Origin: Acridotheres tristis
Taxonomy: Eukaryota > Chordata > Aves > Passeriformes > Sturnidae
NCBI GenBank assembly: GCA_037013685.1
Contig: CM072888.1
Location: forward strand, 11,265,034 to 11,329,033
DNA length: 64,000 bases
Direction: 5' to 3'
Of this stretch, positions 1-13,400 are shown one piece after another (within the stretch, counting starts at the first letter, position 1; the number at the start of each line of letters is the position of its first letter). A program made the translations under genes and the position numbers. The notes below the pieces were generated by a model. It made no database searches and was not told the origin of the DNA. It saw only the letters and a list, made by a program, of their open reading frames with translations.

Positions 1-1277
1 TTTAATTTCTGAGCCTGTTTAGGTGCCATGGGAGTTCAAAGCAAGTGCTGCTATTTCTATTTCCATGTCTAAATCACTTGTAGCTGGTGTACACAGCACT
101 GGAGGCAGGAGGGCTGTGTTCTGGGCTGCTCATCTGGTTTTTCCCAGGGTAGTGCTGGGAAGCAGAAGCTGAATGAAGTTACTTTGTAGTGCATAGCTGG
201 CCTGTAAGCCTGGCAGGAGCAGGAGCCTTGGATAATAATATGTTCATTTAAACAGTGCTAATAATCAGGGTCCATTCTTAGGATGTGCAAATTGGAATGT
301 ACAATGAGTTGCAAGGGAGCCTTGATAACTGGGAAATAGTTTGCCTAATTATGTGGTTCTTAGTCAATGTGTCATTAAAACAATGAAAAAGCCAAATTAA
401 TGTTTGATGGTGTCGATATTTTCTTGTCTCACAGATAATTTAACAGTCTGGATACATGTATTTGAAAGGAAAAAAGAAGTTACTGTAGAGTATACATGGA
501 TAGGAAGTGGATAAAAATTATAAAGATAAGGTTATTTTTAAAAAAACAAACACTGTGCAACACCTCCTCTACTCCCACCCCAAAAGAAATCCAAACTAAG
601 CCAAAACAAAACAACAAAAGGAAACCAAAATCAAACCCAACCACAACTGCTTCATTTATTGCACAACAATAAAAAATGAGGGTATGGAATCAGGGGGCTT
701 TGTGGAACATGTTACCTGTTGTACCTTTCCATTATTTTTGTAGCAGTAAGGGATCTTCCATTGCAAAAGCAGCAGTTTTCCTCTCGATTTTCAGATATTG
801 AGAGTGGCCAAGTCTTGCCTGGTGACTAATCTCAAAACAGTGAAGTGGCCTTGGTCAAAAAGGAATGAATACATGCAAGTGCTGACTCAGGTTGCCACGT
901 TCAAGTAATAACTTATGGGCCTTTGTCTGCTCTTGATTAAAACAACAGATTTGTGTTTTTAGCTGTATTACCGCAGCTGTCAGCATCTTTGCTCTTTCTG
1001 TGGCCAAAAAGCAGGTTAAATAAGTCATTAAGTAAAGCAGAACCTCTGTTTCCAAGGCTTACTTAAGAAATTGATTGCAGTTTGAAAATATAAAGATTGA
1101 TATGTAAATGTAAATACCCTGAAGCAAATGTTAACTTCCAGACGTTCTCACGTCCAGTTTCACAAATTCGAACAAAAACCTGAGGTTTTTTGCATCCTCT
1201 GTTAATGATTTTCTTTTCTTATGGTTGAAAAACTATTTATTCACTGTATAAGGAATTCTTTGCTTCTGTGTTTGCAG
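1..1277 (+). other. GAB1: GAB1 intron (3' part), upstream of first visible exon
   Basis: This is AT-rich sequence ending in the acceptor TTTGCAG at 1271-1277. It has no recognisable exon, and the short open frames here resemble no known protein. The PH-domain exons must lie further upstream. Confidence 0.85.
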
Positions 1278-1491
1278 ATGCTGTGAAGCCCCCAGTCAGC
1301 TCTTTACAACCATCTGCCGAGTTACCCTTGCCCATCAGCACCTCACCACCTTCCATGCAAGCAGAATCTTCCCTTCCTTCTCCCTACCGGCTCATCAACG
1401 TCCCCCCTCTGGAGTCTTCCTCTGGTCAAGAAGATCCTCAAGACTACTTACTGCTAATAAACTGTCAAAGTAAAAAACCTGAACCTATGAG
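1278..1491 (+). CDS. GAB1: GAB1 coding exon a (after the PH domain)
   Basis: The acceptor is TTTGCAG and the donor is AG|GTAAGT. The exon carries 2 nt of a split codon, 70 full codons and 2 nt more. It encodes a proline- and serine-rich linker ending in [20 protein letters not shown], which matches the conserved GAB1 segment just after the PH domain. The last codon (AG) is completed by A at 8352. Confidence 0.95.
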
Positions 1492-4400
1492 GTAAGTGGC
1501 TTTTGTTTCTTCATGACACTTATTTGTGTTACAGGCTGAAAATGTTTGTGCTGAACCAGGTTTTTTTTTTGAGCATTTGGATGCAAATATCTACACAGGG
1601 AAGCTGCCTGTAACTTTTCCTTCTTTTCTTTCTATGCCTTAAACCTTTTGCTGCAATTGTAAGTTGTTTTATCAGTGCTAGACCCATATTGCATTCTCCA
1701 AAAGTGTGGGCAGCTATTGCCAACATGAAGTATCACAGTAATGCAGCAATCCAAGCATTTCATTGGAGCTTTAGCTTTAGCCTTCCTTTCTTTAGCCACA
1801 GTCTGGTCTGCTTAGTCCAGTTTAGTACTAGAAAAAGCTGGAGGAATTTACCCTTTCTCCCTCCTGGCATTTGGTGTCCCAGTTTTGCCAGTTAAAGCTT
1901 TCATGGAAGAGGTTTAGAAAACATGCTGATTTTATTATTACCTGCCAGGTTACCACATCACTGACTACAGTGATATTCAAGTGGCATTTGTTTACTATTA
2001 CTAGCATGGTTCAGACTCTCAAACAAGAAAAAAGACCAATTAATTTATGATAACTAAGAATGCAGAAAGCCCTCAGTTTCTATATCCTGAATTTCAACTT
2101 TTTCCAAATAACAGATATTTTAAAGGAAACTCGAATAAGCTTTATTGTTTACTAAATAAAGAGTACCTACACAGTCAGTGCTCTAGAGAAGTGTACAATA
2201 GGAAATTTGAAGGAAAAATTTAGAACTTCTACCAAATTAAATCTCTATTTACTTCTCCATTTGCTGCTTCTAACTTAAATAAATGCACAGCACCTCCTGC
2301 ATAGAAAGATATGATATTCATAGTAGCTACCTGGGAAATATCACTGTGGTTTCCCATAATGGATCATGGAGGCCATTCCTAGAGCAGGCAGCCCAGGGAC
2401 ATACTGGAGTTTCTGACTTCTTTAAAAAAAAAACTATTTAAAAGAACCACAAATGAACTCGAATGGACAAGCTCCTGAGGAGCCTCACCTGATTTTGAAG
2501 GGTTTGCTTAGAGGTGTTGGAAAAGCTGAGCAGATAATGTCCAGAGGTCCCTTCTGACCCTGAGCATTCTGTAGAAGAACCTTATAAATCCCTCTGGCAA
2601 GCTTCTTTTCTGCTGGGATATTTCCAGAAAAATTAATAAAACATCATATTCTTTTTGTGATTATAGACAAGTATGTGGAAGGCTGAGGAAAGCTTCCTTT
2701 GAGAGTGTTTTCATGACTATTTCACCTGCTTCCTTAGGGCCATACCATTTAGTGGCAGTGCCTTCTGCATCAACACCTTGATGCTCTGCCAGTTCTACCT
2801 GTGCCATGTGCTCTGCACTCCCTTGGCGTTTTTATCTTGCTCTGTTCTGCCTGAGGAGTTTCCTGCTCCATTTACTGATGATTATGTGGTAGAAAAGCAT
2901 CCACCCTTTACAGCCTTCCTTATAAACAAGGGAATGAGCCTACAGTTCCCCCAGAGTATGGAATGTGGAGGTTACAGGCAGCATGGAATGCCCCAGAACC
3001 TCCTGCAAGAGAAGGGGAAACCCAGTGTTGAAGGTTTCAGTGCTTAGTGATGTTTAGAAGCTGATAGTGCTGCAGAGGAATGTCAGTGTTCGTGCCAAAA
3101 GCTTTCAAGTTTGGTATCACTTCCAGAATGGCTTGGCAGAGGAATTGACTTGGATTTCAGCACCCTGGCCCAGCAGAAATGTGTCTGAGTGCCCATTTGC
3201 TTCTGCAAGGGACAGGCTCAGAGCAGAGTTTTACCACCACAACGTGAAGGTGTTTTTAGGAATTATGAAGGTTGAGATGTGTAATTGACTTTCTGACCTG
3301 ACTTCCACAGTTCTGTGGTGTGTGGGATAAGTAGAAGCTGAGGAGATCATAGAAGGGGCCACCAAATGTGGCAAAGTGTAGAGTCCATGATTAGCCTGCA
3401 AAATTTCTCAAGGAAGTCACTGGTGACACAGGGGAGAAGGTACTGGGGAAGGCAAAAGGTCCAGTGGAAATAAAATGCCTAGTGAATGAAAGAACAGAAC
3501 AAAATCTTTGGGAGTGTAGAAATTGTTTAAATAAATGGTGGCTTTATAGGAATATTTGAATACATTGACATTATGATCTCTTGGATATTATATGGGCTTA
3601 GTTTATTTTCTATATCTGAATAGTTGTGTCCTTTCATTGAAAAGGCTGTGATAGTGAAAATTCAGAATAACAGTTGTGCTGGACTTTCAGTTCCACCTAA
3701 AAGGACTGCCAACGTTTCATGACTGGTAAAGTAGGTAAGCTGGATTTGGGACAGAGCATGGAGCATACAGACATTTTCCTATGGAATGAGAGCTTTGTAT
3801 AGCACATTACTGAGATAGTAAGAGTGCACTCTACCCCAATCCACATCCTGACAGGCAAAGAAAAAACATTAAATGGCTGCATCATTTTTCTATTTTCTAG
3901 GCTTGGAACAATTTATCTTTGTATTTCATACAGACTTAATGTGAAGTGCAAGGCTTAATAGCTGTAATTAAACAGGCAGGTACTGTTACTTAAATGTTTT
4001 CCCTTTAGACTTAAAAATTACCAATATGCAGAGGGAACATTTTCTATTCTGATTCTGCATGTTACTTTACAGGTAATCTGGGAACCACTGAATTTTATTT
4101 CAAGGCTTTGAGGTTCTTTTCTGGGTGAGATGGGTAACTGTGAAACATAAATGTCTCTGAGTCACCTCTTTGGGATTTTTGAGAATTGTAGTGTTTCAGA
4201 CCTAGCAAATAATTATTAAATGCCCCATTACAGTGTCATAGAGTGCACCACATACTGTTGTGAGAATGTCTTGCATGCAGCAATTGCAGCTGTAACTATC
4301 ATGTAGTATTTTGTCTAGAATAGTTTCATGCTCTGATCACTGCTGACTTAGGAAAGAGCATTGTTTCGCTGTAGCATTTAAGGAGATTTTAAGGTTTGTT

Positions 4401-7400
4401 TTTGGAGCCTAGATTAAAAAATGCAGCCAAACGTTGCTTCCAAATCCCTTATTTTTCTGGCCCATTCCAGAGGTGTATCGAAATACTAAATGCTGTCTTC
4501 CTCATCTTTCCTATGTGTGTGAACCAGCCAAGGGTCACCTTTTCTCTCAGAAGAAGGGCAGGAATACCTGCTATTAGAAGATTTTGAAAGTAAAAAGATT
4601 CCACTGCAGTGAGTGAACAGTAGCCATTCTTGGAACACGTGTGAGAAATTAATCACAGAGCCAATAACTTGCCTGAAAATGTTGTTTGTTTGAGACTCAT
4701 CTTGCATGGTGTTCTGTGAGTTTTAACAGAAAAACTATGTAACTTTGGCTTCCATTTTCTGAAAAGAGGTCTGGTTGTTATTTATTTGTATGTCTATCCT
4801 GTTTTTTCCTATGCTTGCTGTTGCTGTCCCAGATTGCTGGCACACAAGAGCAATTTTGCTGCCATTTTGTTCATAATATTCTGTTTAATCAGTCATATTG
4901 ATTCCTGCAGGCGGGAAGAGAATCAGCTGAGAAGGATGAGTGGTCAAGCCAGCCTGAACACTTTGTTTGCAAAAATGAGATGATTACCCCTCAGACTAAA
5001 ACACTTGATAAACCTTTTTCCTGGCTCTCTGTCAACAAGTGGCTATTAGTATGTGGAGGTTGGCTTTTTCCTGGGCTCCTCTTGTCTCACTGCCCCCCCT
5101 CCCCTCTGTGCACCTTAATGCCCATTCTTGCAGGCCAACAGGCTGGACAGCTTTCTTTTCTTGGTATGTGCAAAGAGATGGCCAGTCCTAGCACTGAGTA
5201 CAGGATAGTTGGGCCACTTATTATTACTTGCACACCTGTGATAACACTGAATTCATGTCATAGTCATCCTCTGCCAATAAAGGGAGGAGTTATCATTGTA
5301 TTGCATCCAGCTTTGCCTTTTTTTTAAACTGAGGTGTAAAATCCCTTTAATACTTATTATCATAATAGCCAATTGTTAATGGAATATTTAAGCCAATTGA
5401 TTTTTTTTAATTGAGCTTTACTAAAGGGAAAAATTGAAATTCCTGAAGTACAGAAGTCATTTAAAATAAACCCCAAACCAGGAGTACAGTCTGTTCCTGT
5501 CAACTGTGCACTGTACATTTTCAAAATTGTATATGATGTTCTTATCGTGACCAGTGGTTATTGCTGACTTTTAAAAATAGTTAAAATTCTGAGGCTGAAT
5601 TCCCTGCCTCCATTTTGGCATAAACTACTTTCTTTGTTTCAGAGTGTCTTCAAACTTTCAGTTGTGCAAAATCAGATTGCTTACAACCCATTCATATTTT
5701 GAAAACTATTTCAATAGACTAAGTTGTTGATTCCAGAAGATTACTTTCAAAATTGTGAATTAAATCAGGAATGCCCTCTTGTAATAAGAAATGTGAGCTG
5801 TTGCCATCAACTGAGCAAATGACAGACCTGGCTGCCTCACATGTCATGGTTTTTGAAAGCCTTCTGTAGGCACAAGTGCTTGTGGTCAAGAAAGAAGAAG
5901 CATCATTCACTCAGACCCAGAAAAACTCCTATATTTAAAAGGGATAGTGCTTGTTGCTTGCATTTCATGGGCAATGCTTAGGTTCTGGCATTGTAAATAC
6001 ACTGTTGTTCCATTTTAAACTTTGGTTATGTATTCCTGCATGTCTTTGTAGGATAAATGTAGTGTTTGTTTTATTCCTGTGGTTTTAGAAAATTTTTTTT
6101 TAAAGTGTATCCCAGTGAACTGGATAATAATTTTGGTTCTGCAATTGATTGTCAGTGTCCAACTTCTCTAGACTGCCCACTTTATTTTTATAGTATAAAA
6201 ATTAGAGATCCCAATCCTTGCCATATTTGCTCATGTGAAAAACGCTTGACTTTTTCTGGGTTTTTGGACTAAATGGATATCACAGAACAAGGGGAGTATA
6301 TCTAGAAAGTGAGGAACTCCTGAATCATCCTTTAAATAAAGAGGAAGGGCTGCAATAGGGGCTGAGCTCAGAGTGTTCACAATTTGTAACCTCATGTGCT
6401 TCCTTCAGTCCTATATGCTCTATTTTCTGCAAGTGTTTTAAACTTCCAGTGGTTCATGCATGAATTTTTGAAGCTCTGAGACAACTATTAACATACAAGA
6501 AAAATATATAATGGTCAGCCTTATGAGGAATGTAAGAAGTTTTACTTCCTTGGTTGTGCTAAGAACAAATAATGAGAAAATTCTTTTCTTTGTGAGGAGG
6601 TCGATTAAACTAAATGCAGATTAAAGTTCAGAGTTACCTAGAAACCAGTTCTGACCAGTGACAGAACTGAAATCCATGTTTAAGACAGCATCCAGAGCAA
6701 AGTTACTATACTTCTTCTAATGGAAAAAATGCTAAAACTATAAGAGTAAGCTGCTAGGAAAATGTGATGAAATTGAAGTGAGAGCTATCATAAGCCTTTT
6801 GTCCTGATGGAAGATTGCATCTTTGTCTGTTAAACAGAACAAAAACCAGGTGGTGAGGTGAATAACGTTTCTCTTGAGTGCAGATGTCCATTGCCAGCTG
6901 ATCGTGTTGGTTCTCCTGATAGCTGGCAGAGGCACTTTGGGAGTGATTCATGGGGTTTAGATGGGTATCTAAGAACAGATTGTGTTTCACACAGTCTCCA
7001 TTCCTCTGATGACTGGGGAGGGAACCTAAATGAATAGCTTAACTGGACTCCTTTCTCCTCAGGTTGTCAGAACCCTGTGAGATAAATCCATCTGTCCCTT
7101 AAGAAAGTTTTGTACAAACTTATTGACAAATGAAATGTGAATAATAAATATTGGCTGTGATAACTGTGAGGTGCAGAACCATGCTCCCTGTGGTAGTGGG
7201 TTTACTTTATTTATGTATTTTATTCCTCAAAAGTTTTGTTACTGTGTGGTCCAGTTGCTTAATAGAGCTTACTAATAAGAGTTGTATTGCAGGTATTCAT
7301 TGATACACATGCATGCTGAAATATTTACATATGCATGTATAAATTAACACAATGGTATGGTATTGAGGTAATGAAAATAGGAAATATCATGGTATGTTTG

Positions 7401-10400
7401 ATCAAAAAGTGTATGGACTTCCTTAACTACACCACTAATATCTCCAGTGTTAGTATTTTGCCACTGTTTTGACTTTCATTTAAGCAAGGAGCCAGACTGA
7501 TAAGAGAATTTCTCTGCCTGGAGCACAGTAAATGGGTAGGCTTAGAAAGGAAATGAAATGATTGTAATGTGGTTACTTTCCACGTAAGTTTACTGGTAGT
7601 GGTTAGTACCAGTACTAATGAGTGCTGTTCTCATAAAAGAATTTCCTAAGAAATCAAAAGTAAACTGCTCTGCAGCTTTATCTGAAAGCTTCATTTGCAT
7701 TCAAGACAAAAGCTCTCTGTTGCACATGCAACTTATGGATTTTTTTCCCCTCAAAGAACATACTATTTTCCTCCTATTTATGATCTTATCTCGTATTTCT
7801 CTTTTCCTTAGATATTTCAAGTAAGTTTTATATGGTCAGTATAACTTTAGGCACACGTTTAGGGGGGTTACAAGTAGTCATTTTTTTTTTTCTCTTGACA
7901 TTTTTTTCATTAATTCTTTTTGATTAGAATTAGCAAGTACTGTGAATCCAAGAATTGAGCATATTATTTTTACCTTTACAGTGCCAATAAAGTGCTGCTA
8001 GTTTGCAGCATGGGTTAAGAAAATCATAATTAAAAAACCTCCAGCCTCCAAACAAACTTGGCTTCAAACTGGCATCCTGAAAATGACTTGCTTTATGAAA
8101 CATCAACCTGTTGTGGAGCTGTTGATAAAGTTGTGCTGTGTATTTCACATGCATGGGTTTGCATGAATGTAGTCACTTAGGATCCCTTGGTTCTCCTGTT
8201 TGTTTAATAATTGAGTTCCTGCATCTCATTAAAAAAAATAATAATTGGAAGACATTGGTAGACTTTTCAGTTGGTTACATGATGAAGGTTGTGCTTACAC
8301 TTTGCAATGTTCGTGTTCACCAACGTTCTAATCTCTCCATCTCGCACGTAGATCTCACGCTGACTCTGCAAAATCCAGCTCTTCAGAAACAGACTGCAAC
8401 GACAACCTGCCCTCCCACAAAAACCCCGCTCCATCAGGGAGCAAGCACGCCGTGAACGGCTTCTTCCCGCAGCCGGGCGTCTACGACTCCCCGCCTTCCC
8501 GCTCCGCGCTGCCGCTGGCAGACTCCAGCCTCTACAACCTGCCCAGGAGTTACTCCCAGGATGTTTTGCCCAAGGCAGCATCTCCATCTGGGACTGATGC
8601 CGAGGGAGAGCAGCACGTTTTCAGCGCCCCGTCGGCCACGTCGTTGGACGCGCAGATGAGGCACATCTCCATTAGCTACGACATTCCCCCCACACCCGGA
8701 GGTACTTACCAGATCCCACGGACTTTCCCGGAGGGAACGTTGTCTCAGACTTCAAAACTGGAGACTATTCCAGACATCCCTCCGCCTCGGCCGCCCAAAC
8801 CTCACCAGGCTGCGGATCGATCTCCCGTGGAAGGCTGCGGCATGGGCCGCACCGCTTCCGACACGGACAGCAGCTACTGCATCCCTGCCGCCGGAGCGCC
8901 GCCCTCCCGCAGCAACACCATTTCCACGGGAGACCTCAACGTCTTCCGGAAAGGTCGGTATTCCCTGCGCTATCCTGACCGATTTTCCTGTAGGAACACG
9001 TGTTTAGCCCCTCACAATGTTTAAAATATGTAAGAGAGAGGAAAGGGGATTATCGCGTTTTATCTTCTTTTTGCCAGTGCGCGCTGTTTCTCCTTCAGAC
9101 TCAGATGTTTATTCATTCTTATCTTATTACAGTGAGTGCTACAGCACTTCTAGCTAATAAGCTAAAAATGGAGAGGTATCTCTCTCTCTCTACAAGACCT
9201 TCCAAGGGCAAGTTGTCCAATTAAGAAAAGCTACCCAAACTACCCTTACTCTTAGCCCAACAACCAACCACTTGTGGTCCACAATGTGGACCTTTCCATC
9301 CAAACACAAAACATCACCCAAACCCATGAAGAAGAAGGTGAAGAAGAAGGACAAAACTTCTACCCTAAAACCTCCATCTTGCTTTCTATATGTTACTAGA
9401 TTCTAAGGCATTAAATTCTTAATTTTCTACCATGTGATATTACACACCTTCATTCAAGCTGCACGTCCATAATTCTAGTTCTGTCACTCAATTTTGGAAG
9501 CCTTCTCCACAGCCTCAGGTCAAATGCAGTGTTCTCTTGGGGATCAGTGCCTGACAGCACAGAAAGCCCAAAATTCTCAGTTTCCAGGGTTCCAGCAGGA
9601 GATTTTTAAAGGAAACCATCTAAACAGCAAAGCACAGAATATCCGTAAGGGATGTGGCACTGTGGCATTCAGCCTTGGCTAAAAATGTTTGAAGATCTAG
9701 ATGTATTTATTTGGTAATAAGCCCATATAACTGAATTGAATACAACCATTATCAGTCTTTCAGAAGGACCAAAGTGAGCTTAATGAAGTGTTGTCCAATC
9801 TGCAGAGGCTGAAATTGTTTCATGAAGATCAGTGGGATATGGTATATACCCAGAGCTTTGACATCAACCCTGATTTGATGACCATTGCCACCAGCCTTTC
9901 TTTCTGTCCAAGTGATAGATATCCTTACTGCAGTCTTTTAGTAAAATTAAAATTGTTCCTTGTGGCCACCTAAATGTTGGTACTCCAGATGTGCTGTCGT
10001 GTGTATTGTCTTGTTAACCACTCTTGGGCTAAGGGTTTCATTTTCTTTCAGATTTCTGAAGCAGGTGGGTATTACAGTGTGATTTTGAAAGTGAAATTTT
10101 ATATTAGTTTAAGTCAATATTAATGTTAGAGGTGATTTTAAAGGAGAATTGTTTGAAATGAGGGATGAATACAAGGCTTTTAGAGGAGGCAGTATACAGA
10201 ATGGATCATAGAGATGCTCAGATACTATTGTCCTATTTGTCATTCATTTTGTAGACAGAGCATAAAATACTGGTGGCTGTTAGTGTTTTAAAATTACCAA
10301 GTAACACCATGCAAGATCCTTGTTTGCTTTGCTTATTTTCTCTCATTTTGCTAAATTTATAGGTGAGTATTCCTACACTGAATCTGAGATTGTCTGCCTC

Positions 10401-13400
10401 AGGAAAAGTAATCTTTCTGAAAACACTGTTTAAATTTGGTACTTAATAGCAGAGTTGTTTATCTTTTTTCTGTGGTGAAAATCTTAAAAAAACTTCAGAG
10501 GTGTTTTTTCAGGGCAAGGTGGGGATAAACTCCAGAGTTTTCCCATTTTCTGTGCTGGCATCATGAGGAGGGGCATCCCTGCCACAGGGCAAGGGCAGCC
10601 TGCTGCCTGCATGGATGAGCAGCCAGGAATCTCACAAAAATCCCCGTCCAGCAAAGACCCAGCCACAGAGCTGAGGACCTGCTTAATGGGGACTGCCAAG
10701 AGCCAGGACTCGGAAAAGGGAGAGATCTTTGGTTCTGCAGCAGTCCACTCCAACTAAAAGCCCCTGGAAACCCCACTGGGGAGCTGAGAGAAGGGATTTA
10801 CCTGTTCCTGCAACAGATGGGATCCTGTTAAATAAACACTTTCCAATGAAAGGACATCAGTCAGAAAACCTTTCTCCAGACATTAAACTACATCTGCTGT
10901 TTGTTTTTTTAGAATAGGTTTCTCATGAGGGCCCAGATTCTCACTCTTACACTAAATTCTTACACCTGGTCAACTGAAAGGTAGACTCTGCTTCTTCTTT
11001 AAAAGTAAAAATTCATTTCTCTTTTCTTGCCGTGGAAAAATGCCACTGTGAGAGCTTCAAGTTGTGACTGATGAGTGCTAAGGTTGTTTGTGAACACAGT
11101 CCTCTCAAATATAGATAAATCTAGGGGCCACAGTAAATAACAACAGACTCTGGATGCCTGTGCCAAGTGACAGGAAGAGTGGTGATAAACAGCCACTTTC
11201 TCTTCTTTTCTCTTCAGAAATTAGTTCTCAAGACTGTTATGATATTCCACGAACGTTTCCGAATGACAGATCTAATTCACTGGAGGGCTTCCATAACCAC
11301 TTTGTAAGTATGACTTGATCTGATCAGAGGCAACAGTGACAGTGCTTGAATGCTCTTTGTTCCTGTGTAAGAAAGCAAGCTGTGCAGTGCTTGTGATTTT
11401 TCAGTTTCAATAGAACACATTAATCTGAGTAGATTAGGTTAAAAGACTCATATGATTCACAGCTGATTGCATAACTTATTTTGTTAAAGGAAATATATGT
11501 TAATTCTAGAAAAACAGAAGCATGTTGACAGTGGGAAGTGTTTCAAGTGAAGAACTAGATGAAAATTATGTCCCAATGAATCCCAACTCTCCTCCACGAC
11601 AGCATTCCAGCAGCTTCACTGAACCCATCCAGGAAACAAACTATGTACCAATGATACCAGGCACGTTTGATTTTCCATTATTTGGAAAGCAAGTCCCTCC
11701 TCCTGCTCACATGGGTTTCAGGTCCAGCCCAAAGACCCCTCCCAGACGGTCGGTACCTGCTGCGGAATGTGAGCCTCCGCCTGTGGATCGCAACCTCAAA
11801 CCAGACAGAAAAGGTGAGGAAAACCTCCAAGAAAACCTAATTTTTAACCACCTGAGAAAATAACGTAGCTCTCTCAACTTCTGCTCAGTGGAAAATTATC
11901 ACGCTTTTAGAAATTATTTTAAAAACGATTTTTGTCCTATGAGATAACAAATCACAGAGGAGCCCTAGGATTATTTGTAACACTATTAAAACATCACAAT
12001 AACAATGCCGAATAAAAGCATAGGTTTAGATTTTATTGCTGTAGTTACTAATGAAAAAATGTCACTGAATTCCTAAAATTCAGAAGTGTGTCCTTGTTTA
12101 TAGAAGACACTTGTGATGCAGAGAGAGAACACAAGGCATTGGGTAAAACACAAATTTATAGCCATAGCAATGCTTGCTACAGGATCAGCGCACATACTCA
12201 TTTTAGAGGGCCCCGTTGAGTCTATCCTAAAAAGTTAATGTCTTAAATCTGGCACATAGTGTGTTTATTTTTCCTTAAAATAAGGATCATTTGAGTGACC
12301 AGAGTTCTTAAGGAACCAAGATGATCGGGTTGCAATGTGTCTATAAGAGATGCTTGCATAGAGAATCCCTAATAACTAGCTTGGATTTTCCAGTTTATCT
12401 AAAATGTTTTATCAGCCATCTTACTAGAAACACAGGCAAATGCTTAAAGAACTTGTTTCCCTACTAAGTTTTTGAGACAAGATAACTAACTTTCTTGTAG
12501 AAGAGGGGAACTAAAGAACATTAGGTCAAATGTCTGCTCTATTTTGCATTTGAGTAAGTCCTATTTTTAATCTTACTTACTTGAAAAAAATTGTATTTAC
12601 ATTGAGAATGGCTGACTTCATTGTGGGAAAGAGTGATGACAAATATTCAGATGATCCAAAATATTCACAAACTAAACCTTTGAATTAGTATTTTTACCAC
12701 TAAGTGACAACAGCCTGTAATTAAGGGAAGTAGAGAGTATCACTATGATAAATGAGCTGTGTGAAATGGAAGGTACCATGTCTCATTCTGCCTGTCCATC
12801 TTCAAAAATGGAGGCATGGCCTTTTCTAAAGACTTTTGGCCCTCTGCTCGTGTCTAACTGTTTCTGTGATACCAGACAGCAGTTTTGCTTAGTTCTTAAG
12901 AAATACTAGAGAGGAAGAGATTGATGAAAGCTGAAACTGGAAAACATTTGCAGAATAAACTCAACTGAACTGATTTATAATAGTTTCCCAAACTGGCCAC
13001 TTTGTGTATTTTACTGACAAAATGTTTGACCTTCAGAATTAATAAATGTATGTGTTGAAAAGCATCTCACTTTTGCTGTTGGCAATGCAAAGCTGCCACA
13101 CAGATGTTTGCTGGGGCAGCATCCTTGCTCTTGCATCTCTCTTTTTGGAACTGAAGTAGTGTTTTGCATTCAGAAAGTGGCATGTAAGGCTCCTGCTTTG
13201 CTCTCATCCTCAACTGCTTTACAGCCAGAGAGATGTAGCTAATACCAGGGGAAGGACTTGAAGATGTGTTAACATACCTCTTAATGAATGCAGAGTTATT
13301 GGATGAAATTTTTGCCTGTAGGCTTTTGGAAGATGTTATCACTGTAAATTGATAAGATTGTTTAATGTAATTTACAAATTTAAGTGATTATTGTGTGTAA

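Noticed and set aside
8267..8664. Minus-strand open frames of 76-106 codons opposite GAB1 exon b
   Set aside because: They are shadows of the GC-rich coding exon on the other strand, with no known homology.
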